Shown: one piece after another, positions 1 through 8,362 of the stretch
Layout: each line of letters begins with the position of its first letter
Numbering within the stretch: position 1 is the stretch's first letter
Source of the DNA: Treponema sp.
Lineage (GTDB): Bacteria; Spirochaetota; Spirochaetia; Treponematales; Breznakiellaceae
Direction of reading: 5' to 3'
DNA length: 53,752 bases
Assembly (NCBI GenBank): GCA_009782955.1
Contig: WRIB01000009.1
Location: 1 to 53,752, forward strand
Notes under the pieces: model-generated
Told to the model about the DNA's origin: nothing
Seen by the model: only the letters and a program-made list of their open reading frames with translations
The model's database searches: none
Position numbers and translations under genes: made by a program

Positions 1-1
1 T

Positions 2-1630
2 ATTGGGGACGATGATCTTACTCTGGTGGACAAAAACGGCGCCCCCCGCGGCGAAAAGCGGGTGATACTTTACAATCCGCCCATTGTCGATCACGTTCAG
101 GGAATCAGAAAATCATCCATGACAGAAGGCCGCCGCTGGATGGTTGCTCTGCTTCACGGCGGAATCAAAACCATACTCTTTGCCCATTCACGAATTAAGA
201 CCGAGGTAGCCGCTTCCTATGTAAACGAGGATATTGCAAACCTCTATACAGAAAACAGCGGTATCCGGGTGGAACCGTACCGCGGCGGCTTGCTCCCAGG
301 CGAGCGTCGTGAAATTGAGCGCGGCCTGCGCGAAGGGACGATACAGGGAGTGGTAAGCACCAACGCGCTGGAGCTGGGGATTGACATTGGAGGACTGGAC
401 GCTTCGGTGGTGGCAGGTTTTCCCGGTTCCTTTAACAGCTTCTGGCAGCAATCGGGCCGGGCAGGACGGCGCGGCGGTACTTCGGTTTCGGTTTTTATTG
501 CGTCTTCCAGTCCGGTGGATCAGTTTATTATGAACGACAGCGAGTGGTTCTTTGGCAAAGGCGCCGAAGAAGCCCGCCTCGATCCGGACAATCCGTATAT
601 ACTTACCGATCATGTTAAATGCGCGTGTTTCGAACTGCCCTTCCGCGACAGCGAAATTGCAGGGGAAAGTGAACCTTCTCTGGGAGAAGATGCGCTCCAG
701 GAGAGCGGGGGCGGGCGGGTTCCAATTGAACCTTTCGGTGAAGATGTAACCGATGTGCTTTCTTACCTGGAAGAGGACGGCATAGTCCGTCATACTTCCG
801 GGCGCTGGCACTGGTCGGATCGCTCTTTTCCCGCCGAAGGGATCAGCCTCCGTTCCGCCACGGCAGACAATGTAGTGATCATCGACAAGACTGACGGCAG
901 AAATGCCGTTATCGGAGAGATGGACAGACCCAGCGCCAAAGAGATGATTTTTAAAAACGCCGTCTACATTCATCTGGGCCGGCAGTACCTGGTGGAAGAT
1001 CTGGACATACCCAACCGCAAGTGCTATGTCCGTGAAGCGGATGTAAATTATTATACCGACGGACTTGTTAAAACCGATATAAAAGTTTTAAGCGAAGATG
1101 ATACTTCCCGCGAAAGCTCTTTTACCCGTGTAGTGGGCGATGTATTGGTACGTTCGCAGATTTCCAAATTTAAAAAGATCCGGTTTCACAGCCATGAAAA
1201 CATCGGTTATGGCGACATCGACCTTGCCGAAGAAGAAATGCAAACAAGAGCATTGATGCTTCTTTTTACGGAAGAAAGTGCCGCCGGTAAGATCCTTGCC
1301 GATATGGGTGTAGAAGCGGTAGGAGAAGTTTTGTCCGGTATAGGCACCCTTGTACGGCACATCGCTCCGGTGTATCTTCTTTGCGATCCGCGGGATCTGG
1401 GAATTGCAGAACGTGTCCGCGATCCGCATTTTGCCGTTCCGGCGCTGTTTATCTACGACAAGTATCCCGGCGGCACGGGCCTTTCGGAAGCTCTGTCCGA
1501 AAAAATTGGAGACGTACTTGCTGCCGCTCTTAAAGCTGTAACGGATTGTCCCTGTAAATCAGGTTGTCCCTCGTGTGTAGGTCCCGGCGGTAACAAGCAG
1601 GGGACAAAAGATCTGCTGGGGGCGGTTTAG
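2..1630 (+). CDS. mrfA: MrfA/YprA-type DEAD/DEAH-box helicase with DUF1998, 5' truncated
   Basis: C-terminal part of a superfamily 2 DNA helicase. The frame is open to the window edge (reads IGDDDLTLVDKNG from base 2), so the N-terminal RecA-like domain with the Walker A and DEAH motifs lies outside. Visible are the second RecA domain with motif V (TNALELGIDIGGLD) and motif VI (QQSGRAGRRGG), around residues 110-150 of the visible part. A long DUF1998-type region follows, ending in the cysteine cluster CPCKSGCPSCVG that binds zinc in this family. In Bacillus, MrfA (YprA) works with the exonuclease MrfB (YprB) in repair of mitomycin C damage. A MrfB-like gene lies 2.8 kb downstream on the same strand, which supports the assignment over Lhr-type helicases. 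Helicase identity is sure; the exact ortholog is inferred. Confidence 0.85.
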   Translation: MGDDDLTLVDKNGAPRGEKRVILYNPPIVDHVQGIRKSSMTEGRRWMVALLHGGIKTILFAHSRIKTEVAASYVNEDIANLYTENSGIRVEPYRGGLLPGERREIERGLREGTIQGVVSTNALELGIDIGGLDASVVAGFPGSFNSFWQQSGRAGRRGGTSVSVFIASSSPVDQFIMNDSEWFFGKGAEEARLDPDNPYILTDHVKCACFELPFRDSEIAGESEPSLGEDALQESGGGRVPIEPFGEDVTDVLSYLEEDGIVRHTSGRWHWSDRSFPAEGISLRSATADNVVIIDKTDGRNAVIGEMDRPSAKEMIFKNAVYIHLGRQYLVEDLDIPNRKCYVREADVNYYTDGLVKTDIKVLSEDDTSRESSFTRVVGDVLVRSQISKFKKIRFHSHENIGYGDIDLAEEEMQTRALMLLFTEESAAGKILADMGVEAVGEVLSGIGTLVRHIAPVYLLCDPRDLGIAERVRDPHFAVPALFIYDKYPGGTGLSEALSEKIGDVLAAALKAVTDCPCKSGCPSCVGPGGNKQGTKDLLGAV

Positions 1631-1702
1631 TAATGGATATGTTTGTATGAAGAATGTATTGCAGTAATTGGATTTATAGATTAGACTGATTTGGAGAAAT
1701 TT

Positions 1703-3025
1703 ATGAATATCCAGGAAAAATTGATAATAAAGAATTTTTTTAGTATTACGGATTTTGAATGGGATATAAAAGGATTTAATGTTCTTACTGGTGGTATGGC
1801 TTCAGGCAAAAGTCTTGCTTTGAAACTTCTTTATTTTTGTGAACAGGTATTTGAACTAACTGTTTTTGATACAACCATTAGTAAAGAACTTTTCCAAAAA
1901 GATAACTTTCTGAAGAAGATCAATGAAAGATTTAATACAATTTTTCTTACTAAAGATCCTGTATCAGATTATAGTAATATTAATATTGTTTATTCATATA
2001 AGCTAAATAAAAATGAATCAAAACAATTATTATTTGATGAAGAAACATCTTTTGATTTATCAGCCATGTATGATGGAACGATAAAACAATTACGGTGGTC
2101 AAGCAAATATATTGAATCAAAACTTGAAACATGGCAATCGTTTTTTAATGAAGAAAATACGCCGGAGTTGATCGAAAGAGTTCGTAATCGTGTTTTCGAA
2201 TCCATTGCCACTGATTTCTCTAATAGTTTTCCTCTGGCTGCCATGTTCATCCCTGCCTCACGAGCCATTGCAGCAATTACAAGTGTAATAAGATCAAGAG
2301 ATCCCTTTATTGAAGAATTTCTATCTTTGAAAGAATTTACTTTATCGTTTTATGATATTGGAGGTATTTCCAGTGCAGAAGTTAATAAAATTTTGCAATT
2401 TCAAGACATTTCCATTGATGAAGAAAAAGGTAAACAGCCTGTGTTTAAACTGTTAAATGGGCGCAATATTAGTTCTTTGGAATTATCAAGCGGGCAACAA
2501 GAATTGCTTTATCTTCTTTTGTTAATAAACGATCTAAAGAGAACAGGATTTAAATATGGTTATAATGCTTCAATTTTTATTGAAGAACCATCGGCTCACT
2601 TGTTTCCCAAAGAACAGAAAGATACTGTAGAATTTTTAGTTTCCAGTTTTAATAAATTGCAGGAGCAAAAAGGTAATAATCCAGGACATCGTTTTTTTGT
2701 ATCTACTCATAGTCCATATTTATTGAATTCAATTAATAATCTTATGGAAAAGGATCGTCTAAAAAAAGTTGCAGAAAATATTGACAACTCAGATGCGAAG
2801 AAAGCTATTATTAGCAAAATTGAAGCGTTGCAATTTCCCCATTTATCAATTGATTATGTATCTGCATATATGATAAAAGACGGGCATGTAAAATCAATGA
2901 TTAATAATGAGGATGGTGAACCATATATTTATTCAGAAGTGATTGATCAGATAAGTCAAGAAATTACTGAGGGTACAGAGAAGCTATATAATATTAATAA
3001 CGAAATAAAGAATTTATTTAGTTAA
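1703..3025 (+). CDS. AAA/ABC-type ATPase, OLD/AAA_15-like
   Basis: Predicted ATPase of about 440 residues. It has a degenerate Walker A near residue 30 (GGMASGKS), an ABC-like signature around residue 260 (LSSGQQE), a Walker B with two glutamates (SIFIEEPSAHLFP) and a switch histidine (STHSPYLLN). This is the single-chain architecture of AAA_15/AAA_21 ATPases found in OLD-family and anti-phage systems; no TOPRIM nuclease domain is visible. I chose the ATG at 1703 because GGAG sits 6 nt upstream; an upstream TTG at 1691 would overlap that site. The gene is strikingly AT-rich compared with the helicase before it and the ferredoxin gene after it, which suggests recent acquisition. It is followed 16 bp later by a similarly AT-rich gene, probably its partner. 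The substrate is unknown; a defence role is inferred only from architecture. Confidence 0.75.
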   Translation: MNIQEKLIIKNFFSITDFEWDIKGFNVLTGGMASGKSLALKLLYFCEQVFELTVFDTTISKELFQKDNFLKKINERFNTIFLTKDPVSDYSNINIVYSYKLNKNESKQLLFDEETSFDLSAMYDGTIKQLRWSSKYIESKLETWQSFFNEENTPELIERVRNRVFESIATDFSNSFPLAAMFIPASRAIAAITSVIRSRDPFIEEFLSLKEFTLSFYDIGGISSAEVNKILQFQDISIDEEKGKQPVFKLLNGRNISSLELSSGQQELLYLLLLINDLKRTGFKYGYNASIFIEEPSAHLFPKEQKDTVEFLVSSFNKLQEQKGNNPGHRFFVSTHSPYLLNSINNLMEKDRLKKVAENIDNSDAKKAIISKIEALQFPHLSIDYVSAYMIKDGHVKSMINNEDGEPYIYSEVIDQISQEITEGTEKLYNINNEIKNLFS

Positions 3026-3041
3026 ATAAAGGAACAAATTA

Positions 3042-3653
3042 ATGAATATATGTCCAAAAATGATCAATATCAGGAGAAAAAAGATAGATGAAGGAGATGT
3101 TGAAACCGATCGACTAACAATAGACCCCACTGATGATAGCATTGCATCAATTAAGCATATTGTCGTGAATTTTGATGAACCTGTAGCTGTAAGATTTTTA
3201 GCTTTTCATATAAAAGAAAAAATGTATTGTGCCAAGTATAAAATACTGAATGCCGAGAAAAGGATTTGTGATTATAAAAATATACGATATGTTCATTTTC
3301 ATTTTTCATTAAGCGGTTATTCTCCAAATGAATCTGAATATCTTATTGCTTTTTTACCTCGTTTTATAGATTGTTCCAGACTCTCAATATTAACAAATGA
3401 ACTATGTGCAATAGCAGAGTGGTTAGGCATAAAACAAATAAATTGTATTGTTTTTAGATATGGGGCACCTGTTCATGGAATAGGTGATAGTACGCATTGG
3501 CAAAAGCAATTGAATAAAGCAATAAAAGAAACAAAGGAATTATCATTATTATATAAATTCGTTGGAAGAATTAGGCCTATTCCAATATCATTAAAGGACA
3601 AAAACCTTACAATAAGCAAAAATGCTCCTTTAGAAAATATTAACGTATCTTAG
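3042..3653 (+). CDS. unknown protein, partner of the AT-rich ATPase
   Basis: A 203-residue protein that I do not recognise. It starts 16 bp after the ATPase stop with AAGGAA as a ribosome binding site, and shares the same AT-rich base use, so the two probably form one transferred operon. There is no signal peptide and no obvious membrane segment. The middle is rich in aromatic and histidine residues (YVHFHFSLSGY) and a conserved-looking CIVFRYGAPVHG stretch lies near residue 140. In two-gene ATPase systems the second gene often carries the effector or a specificity subunit, but nothing here shows a known nuclease motif. About 100 bp of AT-rich DNA without a clear gene follows before the ferredoxin gene. 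Confidence 0.6.
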   Translation: MNICPKMINIRRKKIDEGDVETDRLTIDPTDDSIASIKHIVVNFDEPVAVRFLAFHIKEKMYCAKYKILNAEKRICDYKNIRYVHFHFSLSGYSPNESEYLIAFLPRFIDCSRLSILTNELCAIAEWLGIKQINCIVFRYGAPVHGIGDSTHWQKQLNKAIKETKELSLLYKFVGRIRPIPISLKDKNLTISKNAPLENINVS

Positions 3654-3756
3654 GAGTTATTGTTTATACCCATAATCTTTTTCATTGATCAACGGACTTT
3701 ATGCGACGGGTTATGGTTCTGATTCAATACTGGAATTTCTCAAAGGAATGTTCTGT

Positions 3757-4335
3757 TTAACTCTCCACTATTTCCCCATTGATGGATAGTGTAGAGGTCT
3801 GAAAAGGCAAATTCTTTCCGGAATTTTCTATGGCTTTTATAACTGCCTGTTCAATCCCATTGCAGCAAGGCACTTCCATCTTAACCACCGTCATGGACAT
3901 GACATTGTTTTTTTCCAGGATTTCAGTGAGTTTTTCGCTGTAATCGACATTGTCCAGTTTTGGACAGCCTATAAAGGTGATTCTGTCTTTCATAAACCTG
4001 TCGTGAAAACTTCCGCAAGCATAAGCGGCACAATCTGCGGCAATTAATACATCAGCATTGTCGAAATAAGGCGCATAAGCCGGTACTATCTTAAGCTGCA
4101 CCGGCCACTGCCGCAGTTCACCTGTTGTGATTGCATCTGCCGCTGTTTGTTCTTCGAACGAAATTGCTCCGGTCGGACAAACCGGCAGACAATTCCCCAG
4201 TCCGTCACAATAATCTTCCTGCACGAGTTTTGCCTTGCCGTTAACTATGGCAATAACTCCTTCGCGGCAGGTATCTGCGCAAAGGCCGCAGCCGCTGCAT
4301 ATATCAGCATCTATTTTAATAATTCTGCGTGCCAT
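3757..4335 (-). CDS. 4Fe-4S ferredoxin-type iron-sulfur protein
   Basis: A 192-residue cytoplasmic iron-sulfur protein. The first cluster motif is C13-x2-C16-x2-C19-x3-C23 (CSGCGLCADTC). The second is a variant, C43-x5-C49-x3-C53-P (CDGLGNCLPVCP), typical of a conserved family of anaerobe proteins with one ferredoxin domain and a C-terminal domain of about 120 residues. The C-terminal half has further cysteines (DCAAYACG, GCPKLD, VPCCNG), which could bind another cluster or act in redox sensing. The start has a good ribosome binding site (GGAG, 6 nt upstream). It is divergent from the MrfB-like gene, with only 72 bp between the two starts. The biochemical role of the family is not known to me. 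Confidence 0.8.
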   Translation of the reverse strand: MARRIIKIDADICSGCGLCADTCREGVIAIVNGKAKLVQEDYCDGLGNCLPVCPTGAISFEEQTAADAITTGELRQWPVQLKIVPAYAPYFDNADVLIAADCAAYACGSFHDRFMKDRITFIGCPKLDNVDYSEKLTEILEKNNVMSMTVVKMEVPCCNGIEQAVIKAIENSGKNLPFQTSTLSINGEIVES

Positions 4336-4407
4336 TTTCGGCTCCTTCTCTCTATAACAATTTTATTATATCATATTGTTAGGGATCTTACAGAGAAATT
4401 CAATAAT

Positions 4408-5691
4408 ATGCCTCAAAATCTCCGGGCCAGACTTGAACGAATACGGGAAACACAAAAATTTAATAACTCTCCCGATACCTCCGTAACTCAGTGCGGGAAT
4501 TCAGAAAAAGCGCCCCCTTCAAAGGCAGCGTTGAGCAGTCGGGGACACAAGGAATGTTCTGAGTGGAAAGAAGCCGGTTATAAAACACTAAGCCGTACCC
4601 TTACCCTTCCTTTGCCGCTGCCTGCGGTTTTACCGGAAACGCTTTCCCGGCTGCTTCCTGATTTACTAAAGAATCAACCGGATACCCCCGGCACTTTACC
4701 TGATCCAAACAGCTTTTTGTTCTTCGACCTGGAAACTACCGGTTTATCCGGCGGCGCCGGGACGGTTGCTTTTCTTGCCGCTTTTGGACATTTTGTCCGT
4801 AAAAAGAGCACACAGAAATGTTATGACAACCTTGAAATAACCCAGTTTCTGTTGCTGGATTATCCGGGCGAAAATGATTTTCTGGAAAACGTTCTGTCGG
4901 TAATTAACAATTTTAACAAGTCATTTTTTCTTACCACGTACAACGGTAAAACCTTTGATACTCCATTGATAAAAACACGCTGTCTTATGAATGGTTTGGC
5001 GTTTCCGCAAGTTTTGCAGTTGGATCTTCTTTACCCTTCCCGGCGGCTATGGAAACGGATTATTTCCAGTTGTTCGCAGGCCAATGTCGAAGCTCAAGTA
5101 CTGGGACTGGACCGTACTGGTGATACACCGGGCGCCTTGGCTCCTGATATCTGGTTTAATTTTTTACGGAGCGGTGAAGAATTGGAATCCTGCCAGCCGT
5201 TACTTGGAATTTGTGATCACAATGTAAAAGACATTTTCGGCCTTGCTTCGCTGTTCAAGGCTTTTCTTGAAGTTGCCGTATCTCCCCTGGATGCAGCAAC
5301 ACGTTTCCGTTGTGACGAAGAAAACCTTGCCATGTGTTTTCGGCGCTATGCGGCTGATGAAGAAACAACCGATCTGTTGCTTGAAGCTGCGGCTAAGGGA
5401 TATCCCCGTTCGTGCCTTAGACTGGGTTTTGATCTTTTCCGTCAGGGGTGCCATGAAGAAGGAAGGTCTGTGTTAAAGCGGCTTACGGAACCGGCTGCTT
5501 CGTGGAAGGTTCCTTGTTCAATTACCGTGCAGGCTCTTGCTCTGCGTTCTCTGGCCATTGATGCAGATCGCCGGCTGGGGCAGAAAGATACTGCGTTAAA
5601 ATATATTGAGATGGCGACGTCCTTGCCGCAATTGCCTGGTGGGTTAAAAGCAGATTTGGAAAAAAGACAGGAAAAACTATCGGTACATTAG
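4408..5691 (+). CDS. mrfB: MrfB/YprB-type DEDD exonuclease with TPR-like C-terminus
   Basis: Ribonuclease H-like exonuclease of about 427 residues. The DEDD motifs are visible: FFDLETTGLSGG near residue 105, NGKTFDTPL near 178 and CDHNVKDIFG near 268. The C-terminal 150 residues are helical and TPR-like (AAAKGYPRSCLRLGFDLF, later ALKYIEMATSLP), as in Bacillus YprB/MrfB. MrfB is the exonuclease partner of the MrfA helicase in nucleotide-excision-like removal of mitomycin adducts, and the matching helicase is the first gene of the window. I chose the ATG at 4408 because the open frame upstream runs antisense through the ferredoxin gene and gives a non-homologous leader. It ends 10 bp from the convergent LuxR-type gene. 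Confidence 0.8.
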   Translation: MPQNLRARLERIRETQKFNNSPDTSVTQCGNSEKAPPSKAALSSRGHKECSEWKEAGYKTLSRTLTLPLPLPAVLPETLSRLLPDLLKNQPDTPGTLPDPNSFLFFDLETTGLSGGAGTVAFLAAFGHFVRKKSTQKCYDNLEITQFLLLDYPGENDFLENVLSVINNFNKSFFLTTYNGKTFDTPLIKTRCLMNGLAFPQVLQLDLLYPSRRLWKRIISSCSQANVEAQVLGLDRTGDTPGALAPDIWFNFLRSGEELESCQPLLGICDHNVKDIFGLASLFKAFLEVAVSPLDAATRFRCDEENLAMCFRRYAADEETTDLLLEAAAKGYPRSCLRLGFDLFRQGCHEEGRSVLKRLTEPAASWKVPCSITVQALALRSLAIDADRRLGQKDTALKYIEMATSLPQLPGGLKADLEKRQEKLSVH

Positions 5692-5701
5692 CAGATCTTT
5701 T

Positions 5702-7114
5702 TTATTCCTTATATCGGGCAAAAAGTTCAGCCCTGCTCTGGATACCTAATTTCCGATACAGGTTTTTCTGGTGAAAGCAAATTGTATGGTAACTGACTTT
5801 TAAGGTAAATCCGATTTCCTTGGGCGCTTTGCCGTCCAAGAGCATGGTAAAAATTTCCTTTTCACGAGGGGTTAAATTCAATTGATTTTTATCGTTGATT
5901 TTTTCCGTTTCCGCCAATGGCCGGGAATATTCCTCCATGTCCCGCAAATAAAGCCCGTCAGTCCAGTCAGCGTTAAACAACTGTTTCTGTATCAACGGCA
6001 TAAATAATAGACACAAACAAACCAATACCAATACAATGCCGAAAGCCAGAACTTTGTCAGGGCCGTCAAAATAATTGAAGTAAAAAGAGAACAGGCCGGA
6101 AATGATAAAATATTCAATAAAATATACAAGGCAGTATAATCTGAACATTCTCAGGGATTTGCTAAGCTTAATGGAACCGGCACATACATAGCAGAAAATA
6201 ATATAACCTAAACTGTCACCTATGCCGTAGGCAAATGAACCGGAAAAAATGCCTGCCGGGGTATTGTACAAGAGAGCTGCATGACCAAACAAAGTAAGAA
6301 CCAGGAACATTAGCCAAATATGCAGAGCATTACGGCCATTTAAAAGTTGTATAATAATGATAAGTCCTATTGATAAAAGCGTTCCCAGTCCGAAGGCAAA
6401 ACTGGAAATACTTTGTTCTGTCCAGTCGATATAATTGCTGACGCACATGATCATGTAATGAACAACGCCCAAACCGATAACAAAGGGAACACCCGATCTC
6501 CTGCCGTCACTGCCGGTATTAATTTCCAGTTTTTTCAGAGACCATTGTTTTGTACGGCAGAAAAAAATCATTATAAGAAATAACGTTATTATAAAAAGGC
6601 CGCCCCATGTTTCACCGGCTGCATGAAGGGCGGGAAACGAAATCCGCGTAGCATAGTAAAGGCCATAATACAATTGAATAATGGCAAGCCCTGCAAGCCG
6701 TTCGACATTGTTTAACACAAAACAGAACAGGTAAAAAGCGCAGGCAGCGCATAAGCCGTTAAAATATTTAAAAACCATGTAAAGGGCATACTGATCTAAA
6801 CCAATCGGCAGGAAAATCAGAAAAGGCAGGAGGACTGCGGAAGCAATCGCTGCTAAACGGAGGACTGGGATTATTAATCGTTTTGGTGTAAAGACTAAAG
6901 TAAGTTGACCAAGGCCAAGAAGAAAAAACATCAGCTGCGATGAACCAAATCCTATAAATGCAAAACCGTGGTCATAATACCGCAAATTTCCCATAATAAC
7001 GGCGAGAGGAAAAACCAGCAAAACCGGTAAAAATCCGCTCCTGATATTGCGAAACGACAGTTCGTCACGTGTTTGAAACAGCTTTGTGACTATTGCGCCC
7101 AAATGGTTTGACAA
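5702..7114 (-). CDS. LuxR-family regulator with polytopic membrane sensor domain
   Basis: A 470-residue protein with about 12 hydrophobic segments over residues 30-375, followed by a short linker and a C-terminal LuxR/NarL-type helix-turn-helix at about 405-470 (LTPREKEIFTMLLDGKAPK, then VSYHTICFHQKNLYRKLG). This layout, an MFS-like membrane domain fused to a DNA-binding domain, is common in anaerobes and implies a membrane-bound one-component sensor. No phosphoacceptor domain is present. It is the last gene of a minus-strand cluster behind two secreted OB-fold genes, with 3 bp between it and the double OB-fold gene. It may control this cluster through the repeated dyads at 8363-8422; that is inference. 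The ligand is unknown. Confidence 0.85.
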   Translation of the reverse strand: MSNHLGAIVTKLFQTRDELSFRNIRSGFLPVLLVFPLAVIMGNLRYYDHGFAFIGFGSSQLMFFLLGLGQLTLVFTPKRLIIPVLRLAAIASAVLLPFLIFLPIGLDQYALYMVFKYFNGLCAACAFYLFCFVLNNVERLAGLAIIQLYYGLYYATRISFPALHAAGETWGGLFIITLFLIMIFFCRTKQWSLKKLEINTGSDGRRSGVPFVIGLGVVHYMIMCVSNYIDWTEQSISSFAFGLGTLLSIGLIIIIQLLNGRNALHIWLMFLVLTLFGHAALLYNTPAGIFSGSFAYGIGDSLGYIIFCYVCAGSIKLSKSLRMFRLYCLVYFIEYFIISGLFSFYFNYFDGPDKVLAFGIVLVLVCLCLLFMPLIQKQLFNADWTDGLYLRDMEEYSRPLAETEKINDKNQLNLTPREKEIFTMLLDGKAPKEIGFTLKVSYHTICFHQKNLYRKLGIQSRAELFARYKE

Positions 7115-7117
7115 GTT

Positions 7118-7792
7118 TTATAACCCTCTTATGGCTTTTACTTCTATTGAATATTGTCCTTTTTTGATTTCAAGCTCGCCGTGAATTTCGACACGGTCAG
7201 ATACGCCTACAGACAATCCCCGCCAAACTTTCCGTTCAATCTCAATAATTATTTCCCCGGTGGAGTCGCGGAAGGTATAATATTCCTTTTCCAAAGAGTT
7301 GATTATATTTCCGGTTAATATAACCCATGAACCATGGGGAAGGGTTTTTGCTTCATTGATGGTAATGGGCTGCGTGACGGTAACAGCATGTCCTTGCCTG
7401 ATATTCGTTCTGCCAGGATTGGACACAGCTTTTACCTCAATTGAAATTTGTCCCTTATTAATTTTAACCTTACCGTGGATTACAATTCTGTCAGATGGTT
7501 CAACAGACAACCCCCGCCAGACTTTCGCTCCAATCTCTACGGCAACTTCACCTGAGGAATCCCGGAACGTATAATACTTGCCTCCCGGCAGCGTGTTTAT
7601 AATATTGCCGGATAATACTACCCAGGAATCCTTGGGGAGGACTCTTGCCTGACTTAACAGAATTGGCTCAAAAAATGCTGTGGGTTGGCCCTGCACGCTG
7701 GTACCGGGGCCGATAAAACCCTGCCCGTAAACAATGACTGATAAGAAAAAATACAATAAACAATAGATGCCAATGAATGTATATTTTTTAAT
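7118..7792 (-). CDS. secreted protein with two BOF/YgiW-type OB-fold domains, apparent AUU start
   Basis: About 224 residues. A signal peptide (KKYTFIGIYCLLYFFL) is followed by two similar OB-fold domains of the YgiW/YdeI (BOF) stress-tolerance type, each with the shared pattern YYTFRDS-GE and KVWRGLSV. The signal peptide begins KKYTF, matching the MKKYSF start of the single-domain paralog upstream. At that exact place the codon is ATT, not ATG, and lies 6 nt after a perfect AGGAGG. The only conventional upstream start, TTG at 7822, has no ribosome binding site and would put AGGAGG inside the gene; the next TTG downstream would cut the signal peptide. I therefore read this as an AUU-initiated gene, or one with a start-codon mutation. 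Known BOF proteins are periplasmic; their ligands are poorly defined. Confidence 0.75.
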   Translation of the reverse strand: MKKYTFIGIYCLLYFFLSVIVYGQGFIGPGTSVQGQPTAFFEPILLSQARVLPKDSWVVLSGNIINTLPGGKYYTFRDSSGEVAVEIGAKVWRGLSVEPSDRIVIHGKVKINKGQISIEVKAVSNPGRTNIRQGHAVTVTQPITINEAKTLPHGSWVILTGNIINSLEKEYYTFRDSTGEIIIEIERKVWRGLSVGVSDRVEIHGELEIKKGQYSIEVKAIRGL

Positions 7793-7804
7793 TTGATACC
7801 TCCT
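7790..7804 (-). promoter_or_regulatory. AGGAGG ribosome binding site followed by ATT start codon
   Basis: On the minus strand AGGAGG (7804-7799) is followed by the spacer TATCAA and then ATT AAA AAA. The 6-nt spacing is ideal for initiation at ATT. The same arrangement occurs before citrate synthase at 44942-44957. Confidence 0.6.
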
Positions 7805-7841
7805 ATATATAAAATAATACAAAAAAACGGCTGTTTCTGTT

Positions 7842-7875
7842 CAGGCGGACAATTTCTTGCAATATTATCCGCCTG
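7842..7875 (-). other. intergenic hairpin between the two BOF genes
   Basis: CAGGCGGA (7842-7849) and TCCGCCTG (7868-7875) are a perfect 8-bp inverted repeat around an 18-nt AT-rich loop. It lies just after the stop of the single-domain BOF gene and before the AUU-started gene. With no T-run after it, it may be an mRNA processing or stability element rather than a terminator. Confidence 0.5.
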
Positions 7876-7889
7876 CATTAACAAAGCAT

Positions 7890-8279
7890 TTATAGTTTCC
7901 TGATACCTTTTGCTTCGACTTCAATTCTTCCGTTCTTTTTTGCTTCAACTTTTACAAGGAGCTGAACCCTGTCAGAAGAACCGACAGACAAATTCCACCA
8001 ATAATGACGATCAATCTTAATTGTTATTTCTCCGGTAGAGTCCCGGAAAGTATAATGATTACGTCCGGCAGATTGGGTAATATTTCCTGTTAAAGTAACA
8101 TAGGCCTTCCTGTCGGGTAATGTCTGCAGCTGGCTGACGGTTACTGCCTGATACCCGGCCTGTCCGTTGGCGGTTCCGGGAGCGGAAGGGCCGGTAAAAC
8201 CGCTTTGCTGGGCGCAAACAGCGGCAGCAAAAAGCAGAACTATTAAACTTAAAACGACTAAAAATGAATACTTCTTCAT
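7890..8279 (-). CDS. secreted single-domain BOF/YgiW-type OB-fold protein
   Basis: A 129-residue exported protein. The signal peptide MKKYSFLVVLSLIVLLFAA ends near AVCAQQ, and one OB-fold domain follows with HYTFRDSTGEITIKI and the conserved NLSVGSSDRVQL segment. It is a close paralog of both domains in the next gene. The ribosome binding site GGAGGAATACAT precedes the ATG. YgiW/YdeI-type proteins are periplasmic and are linked to stress resistance in enterobacteria; the ligand here is unknown. It is the first gene of the cluster that ends with the LuxR-type regulator, so it may be the main regulated product. Confidence 0.8.
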   Translation of the reverse strand: MKKYSFLVVLSLIVLLFAAAVCAQQSGFTGPSAPGTANGQAGYQAVTVSQLQTLPDRKAYVTLTGNITQSAGRNHYTFRDSTGEITIKIDRHYWWNLSVGSSDRVQLLVKVEAKKNGRIEVEAKGIRKL

Positions 8280-8362
8280 ATGTATTCCTCCTAAAAATTA
8301 ATTTGTACGTTTTAAAACACGCATTTAGGAAAAATATACGTCCGGGAAAATAAATTGCCAAT

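Noticed and set aside
188..973. 261-codon minus-strand frame under the MrfA-like gene
   Set aside because: Fully antisense to the helicase, whose motifs are unmistakable; the frame shows no family pattern.
4147..4407. N-terminal extension of the MrfB-like protein
   Set aside because: It runs antisense through the ferredoxin gene; MrfB relatives start near the chosen ATG.
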